Assembly (NCBI RefSeq): GCF_030269365.1
Contig: NZ_BSTF01000025.1
Span: forward strand, 1-64,000
Length of the DNA stretch: 64,000 nucleotides
Direction of reading: 5' to 3'
From: Lentzea sp. NBRC 102530
Lineage (GTDB): Bacteria > Actinomycetota > Actinomycetes > Mycobacteriales > Pseudonocardiaceae
Notes under the pieces: model-generated
Told to the model about the DNA's origin: nothing
The model's input: the letters and a program-made list of their open reading frames with translations, nothing else
Databases searched by the model: none
Translations under genes and position numbers: made by a program
Part shown: in pieces, positions 37,962 to 46,809 of the stretch
Layout of the letters: every line of letters begins with the position of its first letter
How positions within the stretch are numbered: position 1 is the first letter of the stretch

Positions 37962-38180
37962 TCACGACTCTTCGGCGCGCTCGACCTCTTCGGCCCGCAG
38001 GCGGTACTCACACCCGTACTCGACCGCGTACGACAGGTCGTACACGTGCACGATCTTGGGCCCGCCGTGCAGGTGCACGTACGTCACCGTCTGCTTGGGG
38101 TCCTCCGGCGTGGACGGCAGCGAATCCACCCTGCCGTCGAGGGGACCGCCGACGTACCGCACCACGTAAGGCTGCGTCAT
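37962..38180 (-). CDS. Small hypothetical protein
   Basis: 72 residues: MTQPYVVRYVGGPLDGRVDSLP, in part, then HLHGGPKIVHVYDLSYAVEYGCEYRLRAEEVE. It looks like a compact beta-rich domain without membrane segment. AGGAGG lies seven bases before the ATG at 38180. Same strand as the phosphotransferase upstream, 78 bases away. No function recognised. Confidence 0.7.
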   Translation of the reverse strand: MTQPYVVRYVGGPLDGRVDSLPSTPEDPKQTVTYVHLHGGPKIVHVYDLSYAVEYGCEYRLRAEEVERAEES

Positions 38181-38258
38181 GAGCGACCTCCTCTCGCGTT
38201 TCGTCCATTCTACGGAGTGGCCCGCCAGATCCATCACCGATACAACCGGTTGGCTCAC

Positions 38259-39068
38259 TCACCCTCCGAACCACCGCTCCGCGAGTTCCTCGAACGTGTC
38301 GCCTTCCGGCATCTTCCGCAGGTAGACCGGCATGTTCGAGTAAACGTGCAACAGCGCGTACGCCATCACCCTCCGCGGGTCCGGCACCCGCCCGTACCCC
38401 TCGACCAACGCCCGCCAGCACGCGCGGTCGCCTTTCGTCACGAACAGCCCGGCACTCGCGAACTCGTACTCGAACGCCCCGCGCATGGCCGGCTCGAAGT
38501 CGAACAATCCGCTGATTTTCCCGTTCCGCCACAACAGATGCGCGCTCATCACCTCGGTGTGCAACAACACCGGCTGCGCGTCCCCGAACTCCACCCCGTC
38601 CAGGAACTGCGGAATCCGCTCCAGCCACTCGTCTTGCAGCCCACGCTTCCGTTGCAACTCAACACATCCGGCCCGCTGCCTCCGCACGAACGCCGCCCAG
38701 TCCCCCGGCCCGAGGACGTGCGGCGCCTTGACGGCGTGGAGTGTTCTGAGCATCTCTCCGACCTGCCGGCTGACCTCGACGTCCGGCGTTTCGGGCTCTT
38801 CCCCGTGCAGCCGCGACATCAGCACGTACGCCCAGTCGTCCAGCAACCCGGTGGCGTGCAGTTCCGGAGTCGGCAACTTGCCTTGCAACGCCTCCATCAC
38901 CGCGGCTTCCACAGGTGCCTCGTCGTGGTACTCCGGCGGGAACAGCTTCAGCACCAACTCGTCCCCGATGGCGAAGACGGGCAACGAGCCGTCCTCGAAC
39001 CGGCGCACGTCGCCGCGCAGCCCCAACCTGTCGCGGTACGACTCGGCGTCCTGAAGCGTTGGATCCAC
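38259..39068 (-). CDS. Aminoglycoside-phosphotransferase-like kinase
   Basis: 269 residues of the APH / choline-kinase fold. VLKLFPPEYHDEAPVEAAVMEAL holds the N-lobe Lys and Glu. The catalytic loop reads LLHTEVMSAHLLW, where the usual HxD Asp is Glu. The metal-binding segment is GLFDFEPAMRGAFEYEFAS. This variant occurs as a group in actinobacteria; the substrate is unknown, and an antibiotic or a cell metabolite is possible. GTG at 39068 follows GAGGA and lies 11 bases after the NACHT gene stop, so the two are probably cotranscribed. Confidence 0.8.
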   Translation of the reverse strand: MDPTLQDAESYRDRLGLRGDVRRFEDGSLPVFAIGDELVLKLFPPEYHDEAPVEAAVMEALQGKLPTPELHATGLLDDWAYVLMSRLHGEEPETPDVEVSRQVGEMLRTLHAVKAPHVLGPGDWAAFVRRQRAGCVELQRKRGLQDEWLERIPQFLDGVEFGDAQPVLLHTEVMSAHLLWRNGKISGLFDFEPAMRGAFEYEFASAGLFVTKGDRACWRALVEGYGRVPDPRRVMAYALLHVYSNMPVYLRKMPEGDTFEELAERWFGG

Positions 39069-39079
39069 GCCGCCGATCC

Positions 39080-41488
39080 TCACCGATCGGGGTCGACGAA
39101 CGCCACCTCTCCCCGTCCCCACCTCTCCAGCAGTTCCCGAACGGGCTGAACCTCTTCGGAGTCGCCACACCGTTCGGCGAGGCGCGAGGCCAACTCAGGA
39201 CTGGGATCGGCCGGAATCGCCTCGATCATGGCCCCGAACGCGACGATCTCGGGCTCGAACCAGTCGGTCGGGACACCTCTGAGCCGCACGATCTCGGGCA
39301 CCACGGAGGCAGGAATCGGCAGCACGTCCTCCCACCTCTCCAGCAGGTAGCTGAACACCAAGAACTTCGTCGCCCCGTCAGCCCACGCCTTGACCGCTGG
39401 TCCTGGCAGGTAGCCCGGAAGCGGCGGCAGCCGGGTGTACATCAGCGACTTGGTCCCGTATTGTTTGGCGAACGCCGAGAGCGTCACGTTTCCATGCCGC
39501 ACGTCTCCCAACGCCACCTCGTACGCGACGAACGGATCCGCGACCATCTTCCCGGCACCCCAGCGGAGATCGGTTCCCGGTTCGGCCGCGGTGCGGGCCA
39601 GCACAGCACGTGCCACCCGCTCGACCCGCTCTTCCTTCACCAGGAGAACCTCCCGCAGCGCACGGTGGAGACCCGCGTCGCCGGTCCGGCCCAGCACCGC
39701 GAACGCGGCCTCCAGCAAAGCCTCCGTCGTGCTCCGGAGCAGGTTGTTGTGCGCCGTGAAGGTGGTCAGGAAAGTGGTGACCGTGAGCATCTCGTGCCCG
39801 TGCTCCAAGAACAACCGGACACATGTGTCAGCACCGTCCACCTGATGCATGTCGTAGAGCTGCAAAGCGATCTGGGGCACGACCTGGCTCTGGAAGGTCA
39901 AGATCATCGGCAGCAGCCGGTCGACGATCTTCTCCGGGGTCGAACAGGTCCGAAGCACGTAACAAGCCGTGTAGTACTCCATGAACGTCCGGTGCGTGAA
40001 TCCGAATCGCCGCTCCCCGTCCATCGACGTGTCGACCTGTGTCAGCACCCAAGCCCGTTCGGCGCAGTAGTCCAGGAACTCCTGTGCCTGCTGGTGATAA
40101 GACTGCGCGCCTTCCTCCTCGCGCTCCCGCAGGTGAGCGACCACGAGGCGTTCCAACGTCTTCTCGCCCTCGTCGCCGCGCCCGTCCAGGTCGAAGAAGA
40201 AGTGCTGGGCCAGTTCCTGCACCAGGAACTTCGCCAGCTTCACCGAGCGGATCACCGAAGGCACCTGGCTGATGGCGTCCCACCGCACCAGCATCAGCTC
40301 AGAGCATTCGCGGTAGACGTCAGCGGTGTTCTCCGGGATGTACCCCTCGCTCTGGTACAGCATGCACAGCAGCGACAGCATCAACGGGTTGGACCGCAGA
40401 TCGCGCAAGTGCTCGCTGTCGTAGAGGAATCCCTGGATCCGGCTCTCCGCGTGCACCAGCGCGAACCAGGTCCGGACGTAATGGACGACCTGCACCGGGT
40501 TGAAGTCCGGCAATCGGTAGGCCGGAAACCTCGTGGCGTCGAGCGGTGCGACCGGATAGCTCTCCTGCCGACAGGTCACCACGATCCGCGCCAGCGGGAA
40601 CCGTGCCGCGAACGCCTCGATCGCCGTCACCGCCGAGCGCCGCGCCTCGATGTCACCGACCTCGTCCAGGCCGTCGAAGACCACCAACGCCTCACCCGCG
40701 TCCAACAGGTCGGCGATGTGTTGTCGCGACTCGACGCGCTGTGTCACCGGCCCCAGTTCCCTGGCGATGATCGTGACGAAGTCGTCCGCCAGCTTCTGGT
40801 GTTGCTTGAGCTGCACCAGCAACGGCACGGGCTCCGCCAGGCGCAGGAGCCGGCGGATGAACGTGCTCTTGCCCGCGCCGGGGTTGCCCACCACCGCGAA
40901 CCGGCGGTCGCGCACCTCGTCCTCCGCGGCCGGGTCGTCCCCGAGCAGCAGCGTGCGCGGGACGTAGATCTGGTCGATGCGGAACCGGAAGTCCGCCTTC
41001 GAGTGCGGCATGACCATGCGGTCGTACTTGGCCGCCATGGCCGCCCGGATCACCTCGCCCGCCGCCCGTGACTCGGCACGCCGCCCCAGGTCGACCGCGA
41101 GGCCCAGGCGTTCGGTGATCGGGCGGTCCGGGCCCGTCACCTTGATGCGGATGCGGTCGCGGGCGTCGACCGTGCGGAACGGCGCGTTCCGGGAAATCAC
41201 GTCCCACAGGGAGGCAGCGAAGTCGGCGGACTGCGGGGTCTCGCGGCGCACGGCTCGTTGGAACTCGCGGCGGAAGGCCTCGGCCAGCTCCGCGCGCTCG
41301 GCGGTCTGGTGGAACTTGCCTTCCTCGGTGTGTTCGAGCTGGCAGAGCAGTTCGAGCAGGGACGCGCAGTCGCGCCCGCGCAGGTAACCCTCGATCCGAC
41401 GGCGGAGCACCGAGGACATCGGTGTGTGGGAAGCCCAGGACAGAGCGGTCTCGGCCAGGTCCGCCACGACGGTCGCGATCGCTGTCAC
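39080..41488 (-). CDS. NACHT-domain NTPase (STAND), possible phage-defence sensor
   Basis: 802 residues. An N-terminal helical domain (about 1-190), then a NACHT NTPase with Walker A GNPGAGKST (201-209), Walker B ALVVFDGLDEV (267-277), sensor VVTCRQESY and the winged-helix region NPLMLSLLCMLY, then a long helical C-terminal part (FTHRTFMEYYTACYVL onwards) without recognisable TPR or WD repeats. Bacterial NACHT proteins of this size include anti-phage sensors; others are regulators. It begins with GTG 41488, 31 bases after the LigD-like gene and before the phosphotransferase. No toxic N-terminal effector domain (nuclease, TIR) is recognised. Confidence 0.8.
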   Translation of the reverse strand: MTAIATVVADLAETALSWASHTPMSSVLRRRIEGYLRGRDCASLLELLCQLEHTEEGKFHQTAERAELAEAFRREFQRAVRRETPQSADFAASLWDVISRNAPFRTVDARDRIRIKVTGPDRPITERLGLAVDLGRRAESRAAGEVIRAAMAAKYDRMVMPHSKADFRFRIDQIYVPRTLLLGDDPAAEDEVRDRRFAVVGNPGAGKSTFIRRLLRLAEPVPLLVQLKQHQKLADDFVTIIARELGPVTQRVESRQHIADLLDAGEALVVFDGLDEVGDIEARRSAVTAIEAFAARFPLARIVVTCRQESYPVAPLDATRFPAYRLPDFNPVQVVHYVRTWFALVHAESRIQGFLYDSEHLRDLRSNPLMLSLLCMLYQSEGYIPENTADVYRECSELMLVRWDAISQVPSVIRSVKLAKFLVQELAQHFFFDLDGRGDEGEKTLERLVVAHLREREEEGAQSYHQQAQEFLDYCAERAWVLTQVDTSMDGERRFGFTHRTFMEYYTACYVLRTCSTPEKIVDRLLPMILTFQSQVVPQIALQLYDMHQVDGADTCVRLFLEHGHEMLTVTTFLTTFTAHNNLLRSTTEALLEAAFAVLGRTGDAGLHRALREVLLVKEERVERVARAVLARTAAEPGTDLRWGAGKMVADPFVAYEVALGDVRHGNVTLSAFAKQYGTKSLMYTRLPPLPGYLPGPAVKAWADGATKFLVFSYLLERWEDVLPIPASVVPEIVRLRGVPTDWFEPEIVAFGAMIEAIPADPSPELASRLAERCGDSEEVQPVRELLERWGRGEVAFVDPDR

Positions 41489-41519
41489 GCAGACAGGATC
41501 GGCCCCGAACGGTCGGCTG

Positions 41520-42521
41520 TTACTCCTGCTTGCGGGCCCGGGAGGGCTGCACGCGCAGCGGCTCGCCCGGCATCTTCGGGTAGTCGGGCGGGTACGGCAT
41601 CTCGCCGCGCGGGTCCGCCGCGTACCACTCCAGCAGGGTCTCCAGGCCGAACGCCTCCGAGTCCAGCCCCGAGTGCAGGGTGCCGCGTTCCTCCAGCATC
41701 TTCGGCACGGTCAGGACGTCGAAGTCGTCGGGGTCCACAGAGGACAGTTCGTCCCAGGTGACCGGCGTGGAGACGGTGGCGCGCGGGGTGCCGCGGACCG
41801 ACCAGGCCGAGGCGATGGTGCGGTCGCGGGCCGCCTGGTTGAAGTCGATGAAGACGCGTTCCCCGCGTTCTTCCTTCCACCAGGCCGAAGTGGCGAGGGA
41901 AGGTGCGCGGTTCTCGACCTCGCGGGCCAGGGCGATCACGGCGTGGCGGACGTCGATGAAGTCCCAGTCCGGGCGGATCCGGACGGCCACGTGGATGCCT
42001 CGGCCACCGGAGGTCTTCGGGTAACCGGTCAGGCCGGCATCCGCAAGCACCTCGCGCAGGACGAGAGCGACACGGGCGGCGTCGGAGAAGTCGGTGCCCG
42101 GTTGCGGGTCCAGGTCGATGCGGAGCTCGTCCGGGTGGTCGACGTCGGGACGGCGGACCGGCCACGGGTGGAAGTCGAAGGTGCCCAGGTTGGCCGCCCA
42201 CACGATGACGGCCTCGGAGGTCGGGCAGATCTCGTCGGCCGGGCGGCCCGACGGGAACTTCACCTGCACCGTCTCGACGTAGGAAGGGGCGCCCTTGGGG
42301 ACGCGCTTCTGGTAGAACGCCTCGCCCTCGACGCCGTCGACGTAGCGCTTGAGCACCACCGGGCGGTCGCGCAGCACGGCCAGCAGGTGAGGCGCCACGG
42401 TGCGGTAGTACTCGACCACCTGGCCCTTGGTGATGCCGCGCGCGGGGAAGTACGGCTTGTCCGGGTTGGACACCCGCACCAGCTGGTCACCGACCTCTAG
42501 CTCGATCGCCTTGGAAGCCAC
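41520..42521 (-). CDS. ligD: LigD-type DNA polymerase/primase domain protein
   Basis: 333 residues, stand-alone polymerase domain of the LigD / archaeo-eukaryotic primase superfamily. It has VSNPDKPYFPARGITKGQVVEYY, RIDLDPQPGTDF with the metal Asp residues, TSGGRGIHVAVRI and ERVFIDFNQAARDRTIASAWSVRG. In bacterial end joining this domain fills gaps and adds ribonucleotides. Ligase and phosphoesterase domains are absent; the LigC-type ligase at 33148 could cooperate. Nine bases downstream of the TetR gene. Confidence 0.88.
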   Translation of the reverse strand: MASKAIELEVGDQLVRVSNPDKPYFPARGITKGQVVEYYRTVAPHLLAVLRDRPVVLKRYVDGVEGEAFYQKRVPKGAPSYVETVQVKFPSGRPADEICPTSEAVIVWAANLGTFDFHPWPVRRPDVDHPDELRIDLDPQPGTDFSDAARVALVLREVLADAGLTGYPKTSGGRGIHVAVRIRPDWDFIDVRHAVIALAREVENRAPSLATSAWWKEERGERVFIDFNQAARDRTIASAWSVRGTPRATVSTPVTWDELSSVDPDDFDVLTVPKMLEERGTLHSGLDSEAFGLETLLEWYAADPRGEMPYPPDYPKMPGEPLRVQPSRARKQE

Positions 42522-42530
42522 GCCAGCACA

Positions 42531-43130
42531 CTAAAGGCCCCGCACGAACGCCGCGAGCGCCAGTTCGAAGCTGTCGCGGTCGAGTTCGCGGGCGACGCCC
42601 GGCAGGAGGTGGGCGCGGTCGAGGTGCGGGTAGCGGTCCGAGTAGTCGGCGGGGTCCGAGGAGAAGCCGCTGGAGAACGAGCTCAGGGCCGAGCCGAACA
42701 CGATGTACATCAGGCCCGCGGCGATCATCGTGGCCTCGCGGCGGGACCAGCCGGCGTCGACCAGCGCGCCGTGGAGCAGGTCCAAGCGTTGCAACGACTC
42801 GGCCCGGCCGGCCGGGCCGTAGGCGAGGAAGGGCACGATGTTCGGGTGTGAGGAGAGCGCCGCACGGTACGAGCGCGCGCACCGCAGCAGGCCTTCCCGC
42901 CAGTCGACGGCGAAACCGGACACGTCGACGGTCGAGAGCACCGACGAGGCGATGTCGTTCAGCAGCTGGTCCTTGGTGCGGACGTGGCCGTACAGGGACG
43001 CCGCCTGCACGCCCAGCTCGGCGGCGAGCTTGCGCATCGACAGGCCGTCGAGACCGTCGCGGTCGATGATGGCCAGAGCCACCGACCTGATCCGATCGGG
43101 GCTCAGCAAAGGGGTGCTCGGCCGGGGCAT
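42531..43130 (-). CDS. TetR-family regulator
   Basis: 199 residues. HTH at the N-terminus: IRSVALAIIDRDGLDGLSMRKLAAELGVQAASLYGHVRTKDQLL (in part), then a TetR C-terminal ligand domain. It is divergent from the first acyl-CoA dehydrogenase across a 40-base gap that holds a near-perfect palindrome, so it probably represses the acyl-CoA operon and itself. The ligand is likely an acyl-CoA or related acid (inference). Confidence 0.9.
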   Translation of the reverse strand: MPRPSTPLLSPDRIRSVALAIIDRDGLDGLSMRKLAAELGVQAASLYGHVRTKDQLLNDIASSVLSTVDVSGFAVDWREGLLRCARSYRAALSSHPNIVPFLAYGPAGRAESLQRLDLLHGALVDAGWSRREATMIAAGLMYIVFGSALSSFSSGFSSDPADYSDRYPHLDRAHLLPGVARELDRDSFELALAAFVRGL

Positions 43131-43136
43131 GTGAGT

Positions 43137-43157
43137 TAACCTAACACTGTTCGGTTA
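43137..43157. promoter_or_regulatory. TetR operator palindrome
   Basis: TAACCTAACA, one central C, then TGTTCGGTTA: a 21-base palindrome with one mismatch in ten pairs, centred between the TetR start (43130) and the acyl-CoA dehydrogenase start (43171). It would cover both promoters. Confidence 0.75.
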
Positions 43158-43170
43158 GTCGGGAGGGCCT

Positions 43171-44316
43171 GTGGATCTAACGCTTTCGGACGAACACCGG
43201 CAGCTCAGGGAGCTGGCCCGGCGGTTCACCGACGACCGCATCGTGCCGCACGCGACGCGCTGGGACCGCGAGGAGGCCATCGACAGGGACTTGCCGGAGA
43301 AGCTCGGCGAGGTCGGTTTCCTGGGCCTGGGCGTCGACGAGCGCTACGGCGGCAGCGGCGGTGACAACCTCGCCTACTGCCTGGTCCTGGAGGAGATCGC
43401 GAGAGGCGACAGCGCGGTCAGGGGCATCATCTCGGTCTCGCTGGGGCTGGTCGCGATGTCGATCGCGAAGCACGGCACCGAGGAGCAGAAGCAGCGCTGG
43501 CTCCCCGGACTCACGGCAGGTACGCAGGTCGGCTGCTTCGCCCTCACCGAACCCGGCACCGGCAGCGACGCGGGCAACCTCACCACCAAGGCCACCAGAA
43601 CGGCCACCGGCTACCGCATCAACGGCCGCAAGGTCTTCATCACCAACGGCACGTGGGCCGACGTGGCGCTGGTGTTCGCCCGCACCGGCGGTCCCGGCCC
43701 GCGCGGCATCTCCGCGTTCCTGGTCCCCACGGACGTGCAGGGCTTCCAGGCCACCGAGATCAAGGGCAAGCTCGGCATGCGCGGCCAGGCCACCGCCGAG
43801 ATCACCCTCGAGGACGTCGAGGTCGGCGAAGACGCCCTGCTCAGCGAGCAAGGCTTCAGACTCGCGATGGGCGCCCTCGACAAGGGCCGCATGTCCGTCG
43901 CGGCGGGGTGCGTCGGAGCGGCGAGAGGCGCTCTCGAAGCAGCGCTCCACTACGCCAAGGAACGCGAGCAGTTCGGCAAGCCCATCGCGGGCTTCCAGCT
44001 CGTCCAGGAACTCCTCGCCGACATGGCCGTGGAGACCGACGCCGCCCGTCTCCTGACGTGGCGCGTCGCCGACCTGGCCGACCGCGGCGAACCCTTCGGC
44101 ACCGAGGCCAGCATGGCCAAGCTGTTCGCCAGCGAGGCCGCCGTCAAGGCCGCGAACAGCGCCATCCAGGTCTTCGGCGGTTACGGCTACATCGACGAGT
44201 ACCCGGTCGGCAAGTACCTGCGGGACGCCCGCGTCACCACCCTCTACGAGGGCACCAGCCAGATTCAGAAACTGCTCATCGGTCGCGCGCTCACGGGCGT
44301 GAACGCGTTCGCCTGA
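43171..44316 (+). CDS. Acyl-CoA dehydrogenase
   Basis: 381 residues, complete. FAD/substrate segments GCFALTEPGTGSDAGNL and VFITNGTWAD; C-terminal IQVFGGYGYIDEYPVGKYLRDARV and the catalytic Glu in TTLYEGTSQIQ. Short- to medium-chain acyl-CoA oxidation is typical; chain length is not readable. GTG 43171 with GGGAGG six bases upstream. First gene of the TetR-controlled operon; next gene 10 bases on. Confidence 0.92.
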   Translation: MDLTLSDEHRQLRELARRFTDDRIVPHATRWDREEAIDRDLPEKLGEVGFLGLGVDERYGGSGGDNLAYCLVLEEIARGDSAVRGIISVSLGLVAMSIAKHGTEEQKQRWLPGLTAGTQVGCFALTEPGTGSDAGNLTTKATRTATGYRINGRKVFITNGTWADVALVFARTGGPGPRGISAFLVPTDVQGFQATEIKGKLGMRGQATAEITLEDVEVGEDALLSEQGFRLAMGALDKGRMSVAAGCVGAARGALEAALHYAKEREQFGKPIAGFQLVQELLADMAVETDAARLLTWRVADLADRGEPFGTEASMAKLFASEAAVKAANSAIQVFGGYGYIDEYPVGKYLRDARVTTLYEGTSQIQKLLIGRALTGVNAFA

Positions 44317-44326
44317 AAGGAAAGCA

Positions 44327-45496
44327 ATGGACTTCACGCTCGACGCCGAGCAGAAGGAGATCCGCGACTGGGTGCGGACCTTCGTGCGCAAGGAGATCGT
44401 CCCGCTGGAGCCCGAGGTGCTGCGCCGCGAACGCGCCGGCCAGCCGGGCCTGAGCCGAGACGAGCTGAAGGCGTTGCAGGACAAGGCCAAGCAGGCCGGG
44501 TTCTTCGGCGTCCTCACGCCGCAGGAGTACGGCGGCATGGGCCTCGGCGCGATGATGACCGCCCTCATCGAGGCCGAGCTGGGCCGCAGTTTCGTCCCGT
44601 TCCGCTTCGGCGGCTACGCGGACAACATCCTGTTCCACGGCAACGAGGAGCAGAAGCAGCGCTACCTGCTGCCGACGATCTCCGGCGAACGCGTCTCCTG
44701 CTTCGCGATCACCGAACCGGGTGCCGGCAGCGACGCCAAGGCCATCCGCACGTCCGCGGTCCGCGACGGCGACGAGTGGGTCATCAACGGCGAGAAGACG
44801 TTCATCACGCAGGGCAACGAGGCCGACTTCGTCATGGTGTTCGCCGTGACGGACAAGGAGAAGGGCGCCGACGGCGGCGTCACCTGCTTCCTCGTCGACC
44901 GCGACATGGGCTGGAAGTCCGAGCCCATCCCGACCATGGGCCAGTGGGGCCCGGCGGCGCTGGTGTTCGACAACGTCCGCGTGCCGCACGAGAACATCCT
45001 CGGCGAGGAGGGCAAGGGCTTCCACCTCGCCATGCAGTGGATCGGCCAGGGCCGCTACCTGCTGCCCGCCCGCGCGCTCGGCAGCGTCGAGCGGCTGGTC
45101 GAGATGTCCATCGAGCAGGCCAAGAACCGCGTCACGTTCGGCCAGCCCATCGCCGAGTACCAGGCCATCCAGTGGATGATCGCCGACTCCGCGGTCGAGA
45201 TCGAGGCGTTGCGCTGGCTCGTGCTGCACGCCGCGTGGCTCGTCGACCAGAAGCAGGACTCGCGGCAGGCGCAGTCGATCGCGAAGCTCTACGGCGGCAT
45301 CAAGGCCAACGAGATCGTCGACCGCGTGCTGCAGATCCACGGCGGCATGGGCTACACCCGTGAGCTGCCGATCGAGCGCTGGTACCGCGAACTGCGGCTG
45401 CTGCGCATCTACGAGGGCACCGACGAGATCCAGCGCCGCACGATCGCCCGCAACCTGCTCAAGGGCCACGCGAACGTGCGCGGCACGCTCGGCTAG
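44327..45496 (+). CDS. Acyl-CoA dehydrogenase
   Basis: 389 residues. CFAITEPGAGSDAKAI, EKTFITQGNEADFVMVFAV, and the C-terminal IHGGMGYTRELPIERWYREL with catalytic Glu in LRIYEGTDEIQRRTI. It differs clearly from the upstream paralogue, so the two may act on different substrates or as a pair in one pathway. AAAGGAAA precedes the ATG. Together with the hydratase downstream this suggests a beta-oxidation-like branch. Confidence 0.92.
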   Translation: MDFTLDAEQKEIRDWVRTFVRKEIVPLEPEVLRRERAGQPGLSRDELKALQDKAKQAGFFGVLTPQEYGGMGLGAMMTALIEAELGRSFVPFRFGGYADNILFHGNEEQKQRYLLPTISGERVSCFAITEPGAGSDAKAIRTSAVRDGDEWVINGEKTFITQGNEADFVMVFAVTDKEKGADGGVTCFLVDRDMGWKSEPIPTMGQWGPAALVFDNVRVPHENILGEEGKGFHLAMQWIGQGRYLLPARALGSVERLVEMSIEQAKNRVTFGQPIAEYQAIQWMIADSAVEIEALRWLVLHAAWLVDQKQDSRQAQSIAKLYGGIKANEIVDRVLQIHGGMGYTRELPIERWYRELRLLRIYEGTDEIQRRTIARNLLKGHANVRGTLG

Positions 45497-45499
45497 TCC

Positions 45500-45505
45500 T
45501 ATCTT
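45500..45505 (+). promoter_or_regulatory. Leaderless-type -10 box before the hydratase gene
   Basis: TATCTT lies six bases before the GTG at 45512. The intervening GGGGAA is too close for a usual RBS, although readthrough from the acyl-CoA dehydrogenase gene is also possible. Confidence 0.35.
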
Positions 45506-45511
45506 GGGGAA

Positions 45512-46252
45512 GTGCTCGATCACGGAATCCTCGGCGTCGTCGAACGACAGGTCCGCACCTGGTCGGAGGACGACGCCGAGGTGTACGCGGAGGCCGTCGG
45601 CGGCTACTCTCCCGCGTTCGCGATCCCGTTGCTGCAGCACGGCGGCCCGCAGCTCGGCCTGACCGGCGCCGACATGACCCGGGTCCTGCACGCCGAACAG
45701 TCGTTGTGGCTGCACGGCGAACTCCCGCGGCACGGCTCCACCGAGGTCACGAAGACCGTCACCGCGATCCACGACAAGGGCTCCGGCGCGCTCGTCGTCA
45801 GCGAATGGGCGTCTCGGCACGCCACCACCAGGTCGTCGTGCTTCGTCAAGGGAGAAGGCGGTTTCGGCGGCGACCGGGGCGAGACGCGCAGGTTCACCGT
45901 GCCGGACACCCGCCCGGAGACGAGCTTCTTCCCGACGACCCCGGACCAGGCAACCCGGTACAGCAGGACCGGCGACGTCAACCCGATGCACCACGACGAG
46001 GCGTTCGCGCGGAGAGCCGGGTTCGCCGAACCCATCCTGCACGGCCTGTGCACGCTCGGGATCACCGTGGCGTTCCTGGAGTTCACCGAGCTGCACGCCC
46101 GTTTCACCGCCCCCGTCACGCCCGGCGACGAACTGCGGATCGAACGCTGGCCCACCGGGGAGTTCCGCACGTCGGTCGGCCGGACCCAGGTGCTGATCGG
46201 TTCGGTTTTCCGAAGTGGACCTCCGGGAAAAGCTCGCACGATCGGGGCATGA
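45512..46252 (+). CDS. MaoC-type enoyl-CoA hydratase, double hotdog
   Basis: 246 residues. A degenerate N-terminal hotdog half is followed by a C-terminal half with the hydratase-2 motif YSRTGDVNPMHHDEAFARRAGF and PILHGLCTLGITVAF. It probably hydrates the enoyl-CoA made by the acyl-CoA dehydrogenases upstream. GTG start. Its stop overlaps the LuxR-type gene (ATGA). Confidence 0.85.
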   Translation: MLDHGILGVVERQVRTWSEDDAEVYAEAVGGYSPAFAIPLLQHGGPQLGLTGADMTRVLHAEQSLWLHGELPRHGSTEVTKTVTAIHDKGSGALVVSEWASRHATTRSSCFVKGEGGFGGDRGETRRFTVPDTRPETSFFPTTPDQATRYSRTGDVNPMHHDEAFARRAGFAEPILHGLCTLGITVAFLEFTELHARFTAPVTPGDELRIERWPTGEFRTSVGRTQVLIGSVFRSGPPGKARTIGA

Positions 46253-46809
46253 GTAGTGCCCTGGCAGCCGTGGACGCCGGAATCGAACCGGTGCGCGTGG
46301 CGGTGGAGTCCCGTGACCTGATCAGCGCGGCCGGTGTGACGCACCTGCTGAAGACCTCGCCACGGGTGCGGGTGGTGCAGGACCGCTCGGACGCGCACGT
46401 GCTGCTGGCCCTGGTGAACGAGCTGTGCGCGCAGCAGGCCGCCCGGCTGCGCGCGTCGGGGTCGGCGAGGATCGTGGTGATCGCGGCCCGCGTGCACGAC
46501 CTCACCCCGTCGATCGCGGCCCAGGCCGGGCTCGCGATCCCGTTGCGGCGCGCGGACGTCAACGCCGAACGGCTGGTCAAACTCCTCGTCGGCGGCCAGG
46601 CCGTGCAGGACCGCGCGGCCGTGCTGAACGACCGCGACCTCCAGCTGCTCAAGCTCCTCGCCGACGGCGCGACGATCGCCGAGGTGGCGGCCCGGCTGTT
46701 CTGCTCGGAACGCACCGTCAAGTACGCGCTGCACCAGCTGCTGGAACGGTTCGGGCTGCGCAACCGGGTGCACGCCGTCGCGTGGGCGTTGCGGTCGGGC
46801 CTGCTCTAA
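46249..46809 (+). CDS. LuxR-type HTH protein with degenerate receiver domain
   Basis: 186 residues. The first 110 resemble a response-regulator receiver (VRVAVESRDLISAAGVTHLLKTSP) but the phosphoacceptor Asp pocket is not convincing. The C-terminal LuxR HTH is LNDRDLQLLKLLADGATIAEVAARLFCSERTVKYALHQLLERF, in part. Translationally coupled to the hydratase, so possibly a regulator of the acyl-CoA operon. It converges on the LuxR-ATPase gene with a 4-base overlap. Confidence 0.8.
   Translation: MSSALAAVDAGIEPVRVAVESRDLISAAGVTHLLKTSPRVRVVQDRSDAHVLLALVNELCAQQAARLRASGSARIVVIAARVHDLTPSIAAQAGLAIPLRRADVNAERLVKLLVGGQAVQDRAAVLNDRDLQLLKLLADGATIAEVAARLFCSERTVKYALHQLLERFGLRNRVHAVAWALRSGLL

Noticed and set aside
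38259-39068. Aminoglycoside resistance gene call
   Set aside because: The catalytic Asp is replaced by Glu in a group-wide variant, and the neighbours do not suggest resistance. The fold is certain, the substrate is not.
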